Below, piece by piece: positions 35,267 to 47,268 of a stretch of DNA of 64,000 nt (positions are counted from its first letter, which is position 1; each line of letters starts with the position of its first letter). The notes beneath the pieces are model-generated. The model worked only from the letters and a program-made list of their open reading frames with translations, had not been told where the DNA came from and did no database searches. Source of the DNA: Marisa cornuarietis (taxonomy: Eukaryota; Mollusca; Gastropoda; Architaenioglossa; Ampullariidae); assembly GCA_004794655.1 (NCBI GenBank), contig SMMW01000185.1, positions 62,001 through 126,000 of the forward strand, read 5' to 3'. A program made the position numbers and the translations under genes.

Positions 35267-36265
35267 TGTGCGTACGTGCGTGCGCGCGCATATTCTAGTA
35301 AAATGGAATGACCCACGATTGAAAAATCAAAGTGTTGTGTTTGTGTCTCTGTGTTTGTTTGTGTGTATTTCTCTCAGCGTTTGTTCGGGTTGACACACAT
35401 GCAATATCCTCAATCGTGTCCCCGTAGACCAAGACACGTATCCACACAAACAAGCACACACTCGCGCACGCACGCACGCACGCACGCACTTAACTACAGA
35501 AAAACGCGGCACTATGACGTCACAGAAGTGGACGACCTACATGCGTAGTCGTAAGGCCAGCGAGATGCAGTACATGGTGAGGAGGAGTAGAGAGCTGCTC
35601 ACGTGATCTTGTCCCGCTGTGTGGCACATGAGTTCACTGGTTTTATCTGTGAAACAGTCAACAACAGCACGTGGTCACCAAACTGGGCATGTTACTCACA
35701 ACTCTTCAATATTCTCGCCCATGGCAATATGCACAACGGACAAACCAACTGTCTAACGATAAAAATTGGAACTAAAACAGAAGAAGAAAGACTGCGATTA
35801 CTTTGACAACATGTCGTCGCAGGTGTGTGGTGGTTGACGGTCGGTTCATCGTGTGTCGTCGAGAGGTCGGGAGTGTCTCGAGGATCTGGGACCAGACGAA
35901 CATCACGGCGCTAGCGGCTAGCACTATGGTTACCGCCGAGCAATCAGCTAACACGATCATGAGAATAGCACTTTAACTGACATTTTCATTAACCATCTAC
36001 CTAACATTTAGTGCCATAGTGGGCATCTAACCGCAGCTTGGTTTGTTGAAGTGATCGCATTGATTTATGTTATGTTGGTGCGTCTGTTTCAGACAGCTTA
36101 AAAACAAAAACGTCAATTTATTTATTTATTTATTTAAAGGTGTGCGCCTGGTTATTACTGATTAGTCCATTCGATCTTGTCTCAAAGTCAGCTTGTTATG
36201 CTATGTTAAGTGGTGCTCAGTGTGTTAGTTTGTAGGATAATCTTCACAGCTCTGCCCCGTCTTTG

Positions 36266-36335
36266 TGGGTAATACGTTCCAAGACCTATCGGGACTACGT
36301 GAAACCGCGGATAGCAAACGCTGTATGTAACGGCC
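36266..36335. mobile_element. Possible DNA-transposon remnant
   Basis: GTAATACGTTCCAAGACC and ACGTGAAACCGCGGATAGCA resemble termini of pogo/Tigger-type elements, which carry GTTCCAGGACC and CCGCGGATA strings. Only about 70 bp is recognisable and no matching second end is seen. Confidence 0.3.
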
Positions 36336-36667
36336 ACGTAATGCGAACAGTGAAGCTAGAAGCACAATGACAAGTTCTCTTGGGAAGTACAGTTAGGGGA
36401 ATTAAACATCTCGAGCACTGGGCACACATTAACAAGTTCGGGGCCTTCTCCCTTGGTGCGCGTTTTAAAACAAATCCTTTTTTTATTTTTAAAAGTTAAT
36501 TTTCCAGGATTTTTTTTAAAGTCTTGATAAACCGTGTAGATCGTAATTAGAGGATACGAGGGCAAGACTGTTTTATGTTTGTGTTTGTTGAATGACTTTT
36601 TGTTGATATCACAAGCTTTGTCTACAACGGTTGTGTTGGACGACTAAAGGATTTTAGAATACTTCAG

Positions 36668-36911
36668 GGGCCAGTTGCACAACACATTTATAATTTTAAA
36701 TCTTTTTAGATAATCAGTTTAAAGTGCACACCACAATTTTAGAATTTTTAAAACTAAAACTGCTTTAAGTAAGATAAAGTTAAGTCTGACTTTCCGTCCT
36801 GTCAGTACAGTTTTTTTTTGTATGTTTTTCTGCAATGCATCAAAATTGCTAAGAAGATATTTTGCTTCTTTAGAACTGTTTTAAGGTTTAGAAACGTGTT
36901 GTGCAACTGGC
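36668..36911 (+). mobile_element. MITE copy 2
   Basis: A 244-bp element with perfect 16-bp terminal inverted repeats (GGGCCAGTTGCACAAC). The flanking trinucleotides are CAG and TAG, a slightly decayed 3-bp target duplication. It aligns with the reverse complement of the 43.1-kb copy through most of its length, including GCTTCTTTAGAACTGTTTTA. Confidence 0.85.
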
Positions 36912-36944
36912 CCTAGACCTTTTAAGGAGCACCTTGGATGCAAT

Positions 36945-37130
36945 GCTGAAGTACCGCATGAATATTCTGCGGATGTACCTCCAAATATAGTTCAGAAGTA
37001 CCGCATTCACTACAGAAATGACATAGAAGTATAACAGAAAGGTATATCGCAAACGTACCGCCGAAATATTGTGGAGAAGTATGCCATGGATAATGTGCAC
37101 AAATATCGTCCACATTCATGCAGAATACCG
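36945..37130. repeat. Diverged short tandem repeat (GAAGTACCGC-like unit)
   Basis: Units such as GAAGTACCGCATGAATATT, GATGTACCTCCAAATATAG, GAAGTACCGCATTCACTAC, ACGTACCGCCGAAATATTG and AAGTATGCCATGGATAATG recur roughly every 25-30 bp. The derived minus-strand frame is Ile/Tyr/Phe-rich and not convincing as protein. Confidence 0.55.
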
Positions 37131-39054
37131 CTAGGGAGGAATTTCAAAAGGTTCAGTTCCCTGAGGGTAGGAAGTGTACACACTAGAACGCTCAACACTA
37201 CTACAAACAGCGACAGAAGTATTGTTCTGTCGCTGCTTTGTCTGTCGGGTCAATCCTTCATCAACACCTTCGTGACCACCTGGGTCAAGGGACTTGACTA
37301 GAATAACGGGCTGGTAGAGGGCTAGCGTAACCTTTTGTTATGTTAGAATTTCTTTCCAGCAAAATATTTCTCATGTCTTAAAGTCGACGCCGCTCTTTGG
37401 TATTCGACAGGCTCTTTAAGCAGACTGCAAAAATGTCAGATCATCAGCCAGTGATATCAGAGAGACAGAAAAAAAACAATGTGCGTGTGAGAGAGTTAGA
37501 AAAAAAAACAGATAAACGTACGAAACAGACAGTAACATGCATTATACATATCTTGTAAATATGTGCCAGAGATTACAGGGTCCCTTACAACATTAGCAAA
37601 ACTACATCATCTTCAGCAAGGAGATGCCTTACTACAAAATGATTTGTCTAATTCTGTTACCAAAGCAGAAGCCGCTGTTCTTTCCCAGAAGCCTCTGCAA
37701 GGGAAATTCAAAGCATAAAGAGCTAGGACTTCTACTCTGGTGCATTTAATTAAAGGAAGAAGCTCTACAGTGCGCGAAATGATAATAAGGTGAGTGTTAA
37801 TCAGAAGGGGGAAACAAGAAAATGTCGATGAAAACGATACTTTTTACAAATTATAACACATCTTGCGTTCATCAAGACAACTCAAAAAAAATAAATAAAC
37901 CACAAATGAAAAATGTTAGTCATTAGTAAGGTTTATTGCATTGTTTCAAGCTTTTTCTGGATTTTTATCTCGGCTCAGTAAATAAAAACTTCAAATGTTA
38001 TGCGAGTAGTGCAGTGCAGTGGTTTGTTATTTGTAAAGACACAAATAAGCATGCTTACTTGAATTAAACCAAACTTTTTGTGTATTTCTTCGTGAAGTTT
38101 TCAATAAGCATGCTTAGTGAAACATCTCGAATAACTAAAACAAATTAAAATGAAAACATAAAATAAGTATATGTAATCTTCCTAAAGATGTTTGTTGATG
38201 TTTTGTATCCAACGACTCCAGAATATTTCTTGGAAGAATTATTCTCAGCTTTAAAAATCCTTCTCGACAAGCAGGATTGTGAAGGGACGGAGAACTTTGA
38301 CAGGAAGACATCATAAAATACATCACTTTTTTGGAGACATAAATCTCAACTAGACCGCACTAAGTTACCAAGTAAAGCTTCTACCCTACTAGCTAGCTGA
38401 CCAAAGATCTGAACTGATCGTGCAAGCGACCTTGGCCTTTAAAGCTACATCTCTACATGCTTTCTACCAAACTCATTTCATCCCCATTTTCGCCAACAAG
38501 CCAAAATTATTGGGTTGGCAAATAAAGGAAGGCAAAGCTACGCTAAGACTACGACACTTAAATGTATGGCGAACTTTACAACACTCTGACAAAGGTCTAA
38601 AAATTAAGGTGAAGCATGCAGTCCATAAGGATCACGGATCTTAAGGAATACAAAAGAATTGGCACTTTGACTACAGCCACTCTCGTAATGCGTCATCATG
38701 TCTGTTCCTCCTCTGGTGAAAGTTCTTTCTCTCTAAACGACTCGGCACAAGTAATCGGCAAGTCTCTTCATTTTAGATACTCTACAGTCATTTCCTATGG
38801 CTTTCAGTCACTCCGGAAAAGGTTCAGCAGTTGAATGAAAGAAAACCAAATAAATAATTTTAAAAAAAAATACTTGTAGGGATTGAAGACAAATCTACAA
38901 AAACAACACCGGCTCAGAAGCCATCGATATCGTCTTGTAAGTAATCGTCTACAAGAAGATGTCCAGTTAGTAGGAAGCACTGTACACGTCACTGTTAGTC
39001 TGTCCACAGAGCGAAAAGACACTTTGCGCATGCGTGAAGAAAAGCCGGAAGCTG
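37131..39054. other. 3' flank of gene 2, no gene seen
   Basis: Contains two copies of the palindrome ATAAGCATGCTTA (38045-38057 and 38104-38116). No clear poly(A) signal for gene 2 is identified. Short frames only. Confidence 0.5.
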
Positions 39055-41080
39055 TTACTGGGCAGCAGAGCGGACACGGTTGCACGGGCCGGAGGCGGAA
39101 GAAGGTGGCAAAACAGCAGAAAGTCCGCTACAGCAATCAACAGTACCCTGCTGCAAGAGTGGGAGGACGACCCGCCGGAAGCTGCACTGTTGATGTCGAA
39201 GCCCCTTTTTTATCGAGTCTCCTTCTCCCGCAATCCTCAGATACTCCAGTCCCTGTGATGTCATCTTAGGCCACGTGACCATGTCGTGATTGGGGTCCCT
39301 GCAGACACATTCAACAAACCACCCAATAAAGCATATGTTGGGAAAAACAATAAATTTTTTATTTCTCTATTTCCCTTCCTCTCCTTTCTCTCTCTTATAT
39401 ATATATATATAAGCGGCTAATGGTAATAGCTATTAAAGTAACATTTGTTTCTGGCTTGTTGTCGCATTTTAACTATTACGGTTCTTAGCGGTTTGATATT
39501 TATTCTGTAAAATATCTTTTCAGTTAATGTGAACATGCGTTAACTGAGGTGACTACTTTTGCTGTAATCTATACAAATAATGCTTACCCTAAGTGTGCAA
39601 ATCGGGTCCAGTAGGCCATCATTCGACTGGCTACGGACACGTCTTCTGTCGTGTAAATATGCTCTTGTGGTAATCCAAAGATAGCTTCTATTTCGTATCC
39701 ATGCATGACTCCGGTCCATTTTGGCCAGGCCAAGTTGGACAGCTGGTGCTCAAAGGAATACAAATAAACATCATGGTTCTTGGCATATTCGTTGGCAAAG
39801 TCCACTACGGCGCACTTGAAGAGATCATCTCCGCTGATGTCGTCGGCGATGTCTCTGAGAGATTCCCGCTGGGAAGGAAGAACATTTTCGTAGTATTCGT
39901 AAATGATGGCACTGTCTGTCTTGTTGTCTCCACGGAAATTTAAAGCGTTGACAACGTCCCTAAACTCTGCTAGTGTCATCGCTCCTTCGTTGGACAAAGG
40001 AAAGTACGGCTTCTGGCCGTAAAGAAGCCAATAAAGGCCCTCGTCTTTGTTCACGCCAATGAGAACTTCCGTATTCTTGATCTGTCCATTGGCCAGGAGG
40101 TCTTTAGGCTGTGCAGGAAGAAAGTAGTTGTCGACAACTGGCCCGAGAGGCACGTCGAAATAGTGTTCCGTCAGGTTGAACATTAAGTCCGTAATGTTCT
40201 CCGCATCCCTGTTCTTCAAACACTCGACCATCGTGCGTGAGTCCCGCGTCGAGCAGCCCAAGATCTCTCCTAGTTTCTCCCCGCGCAGAATGGCTTGCGA
40301 TCTCGACTGCACCGCCCAGCTGCAAAGGGGACTTCCGCTTTGCATGATTGCCCTTGTAAATAAACCGCTCGACAACGGTGACAGGAGATGAAAGCCTACG
40401 CTGACAGCCCCGGCGCTTTCTCCAAAAATAGTAACCGTGTCCCTGGAGCCGCCAAAGAAGCCAACGTTGTCGTGGACCCATTTCAACGCCATGGTCTGAT
40501 CCATGAGTCCTTGGTTACCTGGCGCGTCATCATTGCCAGTGTAAAGGAAGCCTAGAGGACCGACGCGATAATTCAACGACACAACGATGACGTTTTCCGT
40601 CGCCGCCAGTTTCGACCCGTCGTAGATGTCCAGTGTGGATGTGCCGGCCCAGAAACCGCCGCCAAAAATCCAAACCATGGAAGCCCTTGGGGGCGACGAG
40701 AAGCCCTTGGGCACCCACACGTTGAGGTACAGGCAGTCTTCACTCATGTTTGTGTTGGGATTCCACATCTGCACGCCTTCGAACTGGTCGAAAGCGGTAT
40801 CGATGACCTGGAAACAGGAGTTGGGCTTCGTGACGGTATCCCTCACTTCGCTCCAGGGCTCAGGAGGTTCCGGGTGCTTAAAGCGGCGAACTCCAGTCGG
40901 GGGCTTGGCGAAGGGGATTCCCCAAAACACGTTCACGGTCCTGTCGCCTACCACTTTCGTCAGACCTCGGATGGGACCCAAGGTCGTGCGAACCACGTCC
41001 GAGCGGGTGTAGGCCGAAGTCACGATACCCGTGTGAAGCAGGAGGACCGCCTGAGCCACTACCATCACGTGGACTGCCAT
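39055..41080 (-). CDS. Cholinesterase-like carboxylesterase, gene 2 (two coding exons)
   Basis: Exon 1 runs 41080 to 39588 and exon 2 runs 39298 to 39055, joined across a GG|G glycine codon, giving 578 residues. A signal-peptide-like start (MAVHVMVVAQAVLLLHTGIV) precedes the mature part. The triad is Ser222 (FGESAGA), Glu347 (NKDEG) and His460 (VMHGYE). Trp106 is the choline-site Trp. Cys89/116, 276/287 and 423/536 match cholinesterase disulphides. Acyl-pocket positions read Phe308 and Val310, and the peripheral-site Trp is replaced by Phe301, both unlike gene 1. N-glycosylation sites are Asn111, 295, 302 and 386. The oxyanion segment is FGGGFWAG, closer to acetylcholinesterase than the FGGSFSSG of gene 1. 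The tail extends 42 residues past Cys536. Confidence 0.88.
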
Positions 41081-41253
41081 TTTCACCTGCGGAAATAAGA
41101 ACTCATTGAACCAACCAGGAAGTCCTGGAATTCCCCCCCACCCCCAACCTCAACGCTGCTGTTACTGAACAAACATTGAATCAATAATATACGGCCCGGC
41201 ACAGACTGGCGCGTGCTCATCTAGCACCTGCTACAAAGTCTTTCCTATTATCT

Positions 41254-41263
41254 CTTTTATATA
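41254..41263 (-). promoter_or_regulatory. TATA box candidate of gene 2
   Basis: Minus-strand TATATAAAAG, a canonical TATA box sequence, lies 168 nt upstream of the coding exon edge at 41086. The paralogue has a TATA-like string at a comparable distance. Confidence 0.45.
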
Positions 41264-43097
41264 AAAAAAAACCCAGATGCTTGGCATTTTCACTTCATCC
41301 TGCAGCAGCTAACTTCTGTCAACAAAATACATTTTTTCTATCATCATTAAATTCCTTCTATTTAAAAAAAAAACGTATTTTAACAGTTCTCGCTACATTC
41401 CGCAACAATGTAATTAATTCAAATGAAGGAGTTAACCGTGCAAAACGCAATGATGTCATCTTGCAAGGAAAATAATTTATAAATGTTGTTTTAAAAAAAA
41501 AGTTTTTAGAACCGTTATTTTGGTTTAGACAAAGTGCTTAAAGCTAGCCTACCATTTTCGAATCGGAAGAAACTCAGAAAATGAACGACAAGGCAAGTCT
41601 GATGCTAGCGCCGAGATGCCGTCAGCTCCGTGCACACCTCGTGTGATCTCTTGCTCACCCTCCGGTGCAACTGCGACATTTCAGGTGTGAGCCCGCCATT
41701 CTTATACACCGCAGCCATCATGTCGATTGGTATGATTTACTGGTAATCGCATGCAAATTAGACGAAAAGCCAGCCTCAGCAGCGGCGGCGGCGGCGACAG
41801 CCCTGTGGAAAGTTTACTAGTACTATACAGCAAGCAAGCTGCCAGAAAGGTCAGAGGACCAGCTCTAAGCGCCGTGTCTATGTACTTGCCGCGTTTTGTT
41901 CGCTATTTCACCATGGGAATTATTTTTTTTTAATGGTACAGAGCGAACGTGTTGTTAAATCTCAGGTAGCTATATATAGGACAAATCCATATGTCATCAA
42001 AGTGAACACGAATTTCACTGTTTAATAAGATGTTTGAAAAAGATGAAGGAGGAAACAGCTGTTCTCTCGCGTGAACTTTGCAAAGCATCTTTGACGCGTG
42101 TTTGTCTATAGAAAATAGCTTTTCGAAAGTCAGGTGAGAAATGGGAAGAGGATCGACCACAAACGCGTTGCTCTTCGGCGGCTGGCGACGAGGACAGATG
42201 CTCGTGCACCGCACATGCACGCAAGGTTGAGGGTGGAGAGATGGGGGGGGGGGAAGGTGGTGCTCGCTGACGGTTTGCGTCACGGCGTGGGGCCAATTAT
42301 GGACATCCCCGACGGAGATCTAAAAACAGTTCGTGGAAAATCGACCTGAGGAACACGTGGGGAACTTTTCCCTCTCACTGCCTCGTTGGAACCTCGCAGT
42401 GCCGTGGATCCTTTGTTCTCTGGGACTTGACAGACGTCCTCGTTCTGAATGCACAGTTTGATCTTCCGTCACTCGGATGTTACGTAACTGTGTCATCGTT
42501 GTTCTCTGTACGTTTGCCGATGTTCTTGTGATAAACAAGCTTTTTTTGGTCTCTTGTTTGTTGCTGATGTTGTGCCAAAAATAGCCATCAAAACACACGT
42601 GGGTTCATTTTTAGACTTCACCGTGCGTTTCTTGACTATGATGTTGCTCAATTTATTTTCTTTAAAATGATGTGTTTACATGAAACTGAAGTCCTACATT
42701 TAGGGAAATGACAATGGAGAAACCCACCGAATGTTATTTGAATAAGTCTGCCAAATCGGTATTTACATGTATAAGTGGAAAAAAACACTTTTACTTACGT
42801 CATCAACTAATCTTTGCAAGATTATTGTTTGTAAATTTCTACAAGGGGGAAGACTATTATCATTAATTACAGAGCAAATTAGTTGAAATACATGCATCAA
42901 ACTTAAAGAAAAACATACGATTTTGATCATCCAAGAAACTTGTCGAAGTTTGTTTTCATTGATATCTTACAGAAAATTGAAACCATCACCATAACACGAA
43001 TGGCGATTGGCAGGAAAAGTTTTTTCTGGTAGCAGGAGTTTTATATGACACCTGTTGATATTTTGCTCCGAATTTGCGGCTAAAGCACGGCGGCCAG
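41264..43097. other. Upstream spacer of gene 2
   Basis: Locally GC-richer between about 41750 and 42330. It contains GGCGGCGGCGGCGGCGAC (near 41783), an ATGCAAAT octamer (41751-41758) and a G-run near 42242. Overlapping frames on both strands in 41930-42349 have Arg/Pro/His-rich composition expected of GC-rich noncoding DNA. No gene is claimed. Confidence 0.45.
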
Positions 43098-43361
43098 GGG
43101 CCAGTTGCACAACATGTTTCTAAACCTTAAAACTGTTCTAAAGAAGCGAAATCTCTTCTTAGCCATTTTGATGCATTTCACAAGAACATACAAAAAATTG
43201 TACTGAGAGGATGGAAAGTCAGACTTAAGCAACTTTATCTTACTTAAAACAGATTTAGTTTTAAAAATTCTAAAATTATGGTGTGCACTTTAAACTAATT
43301 ATCTAAATAGAGTTAAGGCCTAAAAGTGTTTAAAATTAGAAACGTGTTATGCAACTGGCCT
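43098..43361 (-). mobile_element. MITE copy 3 (inverted)
   Basis: A 264-bp element starting GGGCCAGTTGCACAAC and ending TTATGCAACTGGCCT. It is flanked by CAG on both sides (43095-43097 and 43362-43364). Its sequence is the inverse orientation of copies 1 and 2. Confidence 0.85.
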
Positions 43362-44661
43362 CAGTCTTCCAGGACAGTGCTACATTCAGAGAAAATCTGC
43401 GAGCCTTAGACGAGAACTGAATCTCTTCGCACAGATCGTTGAAAGACGAAAGACTGGCATTTTCTAACAATAGGCATCTTGTACAAGATGCAATCAAGGA
43501 ACTAATTACTAACTTCGCCCAGTAGCGCGCAGCATCGTTTTCACCATCAACAGCGATGATACAACGGATGACGAAGATAGCGCATTTTGCTTCTTGTTTG
43601 AGGATTTCAATGCATCTAAATATTTTCTAAGATTCAAGATTCTTGTTTAATTCGTCCCCTTCTAACGGGTATTGACGTATGTTTAAAGATTTGTTGTACA
43701 CGAATCGAAGAAAGTCGTTTTAATCTTTTTGCATCAAACGAAACACAGAGGAACAGGACAACTTCAATGTTCAGTTCATGTACTACCAATTTCGCTTCTC
43801 ATCTAAGGGAGAGGCCCTTATTGTCATAGCTTTTACACCAGTCCAGCAAAGCGGATCAGAAAATTGTATTAATATTGTCCATGGCCCTTGCAAAGCTCCG
43901 CAATTGCAGCGACATTCAAAGAAACATGTTTGGAGTTTATCGGAGCCCTAGGAACATGGCCGCTTCACTAAACCGTGAATTCCTGCACTTCCCCCTCCAC
44001 CTCTAGCGCCATCTGACCAGCTGTATGCAGGAGCACATTGTGACGAGCTGACCTGTACAAACCTTTACAAATTAAATATTTTTAAGCACAACAATACATA
44101 AAGCAGGTGGAGCAATGGTTAGTGCAGGATAGATTAAAGAAATCGAGACAGCCTGTCTCTAGTGTTCTGTAACTCATGAAAGATCAGTAATGAGGGTGGG
44201 GGTGAAACACCAAGGGGCACTAGACGAGGATCCTTAAAGAACGAGGTTTGTCTCCCCGTCGTGAAGCGGAACAGATCAAAGTGTTCATCTAGCAACACTG
44301 GGCAGTAGGACCACTAGCTTCGTGCATCTAACCACTTTGTGCAGTAGGACCACTAGTTTCGCACCTCTAACCACACTGTGCAGCAAGTGCACTGTTTCGT
44401 GCATGTAGCCACATTCTGCTCTACAGTCCTGTCTTTCTTGTGGCACTGCTACGAACCCATCACTCGCCAACATTCTGAACCAACCCATGCTGGAGCACAA
44501 TGGCCCACCCTGTATAACACTTAGCAGTCAGCTAAATTGCTAACATTTTATAAGCATTTTAGCATCTATGCGTCAGCATCCAAGTACCCAGCTACCGTTG
44601 TGCACCCGTTCGCAGTTTTTACAAGACTTGTTTCGTGATAAAGTGGGTACATTATTGATAT

Positions 44662-44690
44662 TGTGCGTGCGTGCGTGCGTGCGTGCGTGT
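44662..44690. repeat. (TGCG)n microsatellite
   Basis: About seven tetranucleotide units, followed by GAGAGATAGACGGATAGATA. Confidence 0.95.
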
Positions 44691-46311
44691 GAGAGAGATA
44701 GACGGATAGATAGACAGACAGAAAGAGAAAGAAGCCAGTAAGATGTTAAAAACAGAATCGAGCGAGTCAGACGCACAAAATAACAATGCTATCGTGAATA
44801 CTTGGCCAAAGTTAAGAACACGGGTCTCGAACGCTCACCCTTAAAATCTCCCGTCCTCAGTGCACCTTCTCTCTCTCTCTTATCTCGATCTAGCTTCCAC
44901 CCCTTCCTCCGTCGTCATAACAGTCTGCTGAAGTGCTTCGAGACTGTGTCCATGGTAAGAGTCCTAAATGGTTTTATTGATCACTGCATACTGAGAAGCG
45001 TGCTCTGGATCATAACCTTAATAAATGAGCAGTGTAATAACTGCAGACCGAGAAACTATTCCAAGTCCCATTGGAGCTTTGGCTTTTCACAGCCTCACAA
45101 TAGGTGTTGGTGGGCAACATGCGTTTTCAGCCCGAGCCAGCAACTTTTGCGCCATGTCTTGCATGTGATCAAGGCATTTTGGCCGCTGCAACTTCATTGC
45201 TTCGTGAATATTGATGAGGTGCATTAAAGGGACTAATAGAAGCTTCCAGAACTGCAATGCCGTTGTCAAAGAAAATTTCCATGGCGCGTGCTTGGAGCTC
45301 CGAAGGAGGTGGTGACTTCTCGGGTCAAGGCAATTCTCTTGCTGCCCAGCTGTACTTTAACACATGGTAATCAAAAAGATTTCGTCGCAGAAGCTGGTTA
45401 ATATACCACCTTATTGAAAGCGAATCTCATTTATAACAATATAAATTTCCATGAGAAAGATCCTAATTTCATCTTTTTGAATTCCTGACTTTTGTGATCG
45501 GCGGATCTAGCTTAGTATAAAAAAAAAATCCTTGGATTTGCTTAATTCCAGTTAGACTGATATATTACTATTACTTATTCCTGTCATTCAGTGACATCAA
45601 AGTCACCCATCTCAATGCCTGTCCATCAATAAAATTCTGCTGCTATACATTCAAGTCTTCGGACATATTAGTCTTTAGTGTTTATATTACTGATGAGTTA
45701 TTCGAAAGAAATGACATCGTTTGGCTCACACCCAGTGATCGATTAACCTGCAAAGGGAAACATTTTTTAATCAAACTTTAATTATTTAAATATTGTTGGA
45801 CTGCTTAAACATAGACCGAAATGTTAAAACAATCTGGAGTGACATTTCGGTGTCTCTAGTGTCGTACTGGTCAATCCTGAGGTCATGTAACGTTCATGAA
45901 CAGCAGTTTTAATATGGCTGTGTGGTATGGAGAAACTTTTTTGTGACTCGAGATGTGTATGTCGATGACAAACAGTATGATCCCTACTTTTTACATTATT
46001 ACATTATAAATGAAATCTCTAATTTGCAAGTAGCAGCTGTTTTTTCCGCGTTGAAGCGAAACAGGTTTAATGTCATTTTAGCGAGGTCAGTACACTCGCA
46101 GGAAAAAAAAGTCTTGATTAAAAACTTCTCAAAAAATAAACTGAATGATGTGAACTTGATTGTTGAGAACGACACGTTTCACATCAATTCAGTTTTCTGC
46201 AGAAATGTTAACACTGTACAATAGAAAATATGCAGTAAACATATTGCTCGAAGCTGCAGCAAAATTGAAACCATACGAAGCTTGTCTTAAACACGCACGA
46301 ACGCACGCAGC

Positions 46312-46314
<3 letters not shown>

Positions 46315-46378
<64 letters not shown>

Positions 46379-46380
46379 GC
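46315..46380. repeat. Compound (CA)n(CGCA)n microsatellite
   Basis: About 14 CA units followed by about nine GCAC units. The minus-strand Cys-Val-Arg-Ala frame across it is an artefact. Confidence 0.95.
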
Positions 46381-47184
46381 TCATCTTTAGACTGCTACTT
46401 GCAGTCTTGGCGCAACCTTGACGAAGACAACAAATGAAGCGACGACATGAGTAGTGGGAAAACAACAAAACAGGGGACAACACTCTCCGGGCGAGCAGCA
46501 GCTGGAGCTGACTTGCCTGCCCTTGGCCGCTGCCCTCGTAGTAAATCACGCCAGCCACCCGGGATCTCGCGAGAAAAGCTGTGAATGAGGGAGAGGGGAG
46601 ATTTCTATCGATGATCCATGAACTGCCAAAAGCGCGAGTGGAGTAGTAGACGGAAGACAGGAAGCCGCAGCTAGAGTGACCTCCCCTCCCCTTACAATCA
46701 TGATCCACGAAGGGGCCAGTGTGCGTGTCTGTGAATGAGTGTGAGAGAGCATCGTTGATTAAGTTTTAATTAATAAGCCATACTGTTTCAGTACAGTATA
46801 CCTAGCGCGTGTTTTTTGTGTTTAAGTCGTTATCCATACTAACAATCTTAGTAGTGAATTAAAAAAGCTTAGCTTTTTCCTTGTATTGCTGCCGGTTATA
46901 AGTAAAAATTCTTCTGCAACCACAAATTTGCAAACGTACCTTGACTTGCCTGGTTCTTTATAAAGAACTTAAGTCTCAAACGCATGCTCCAATGCATCAA
47001 AACGATTAACAAATATTTTAAATGCATAACATAAACAACACAAAGGACCAGGATCGACATTCTAACACATCTGTTAGTGTCAGTATTTTTATAGTTGTTA
47101 TTTGAGTATGAGTGTAACTGCATGAGTGTATGAGGTGTGATCGTAATCTCTTCAGTTTATTATGTACCCTTTTCTTCAGTTAAT

Positions 47185-47268
47185 TGTGGGGGCTCCCAGC
47201 AACAAATGAAAATTTCTATCTCTGTTGTGACCAGACATATACAATAAAGATGTATTGTATTGTATTCG
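47185..47268 (+). mobile_element. LINE 3' end fragment
   Basis: AAATTTCTATCTCTGTTGTG and CCAGACATATACAATAAAGA are followed by three TGTAT units. An AATAAAG ending followed by a pentamer repeat matches the 3' terminus of CR1/jockey-like retrotransposons. No upstream coding part is seen. Confidence 0.55.

Larger units (their letters stand above)
32950..36265. other. Microsatellite-dense spacer
   Basis: Besides the listed CA/TG arrays I see a GCAC run near 35465-35488, a TTTA run near 36117-36136 and a full CRE-type TGACGTCA at 35515-35522. A minus-strand frame at 35772-35960 starts with a hydrophobic stretch (MIVLADCSAVTIVLAASAVM) and is GC-richer than its surroundings. It might be a signal-anchor exon, but nothing downstream supports it. 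Confidence 0.5.
43365..47184. other. Spacer, no gene seen
   Basis: Holds TGCG/CGCA arrays (44662-44690, 46315-46380). It also holds a TCTCGCGAGA palindrome (46565-46574) inside a GC-richer patch (about 46470-46710), which might be a promoter without a recognisable gene. A 13-bp match to the SINE tail (CGAGCCAGCAACT, near 45133) is too short to call. Confidence 0.5.

Noticed and set aside
34047..35298. Overlapping 80-130-codon frames on both strands with Cys-Val or Thr-His runs
   Set aside because: They are translations of the TG and CA arrays at 34.2 and 35.0-35.3 kb.
45133..45145. 13-bp match to the SINE tail
   Set aside because: No further similarity on either side, so it could be chance.
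46208..46708. 166-codon minus-strand frame
   Set aside because: It includes the CGCA/CA array, and the remainder is GC-rich without a recognisable domain.
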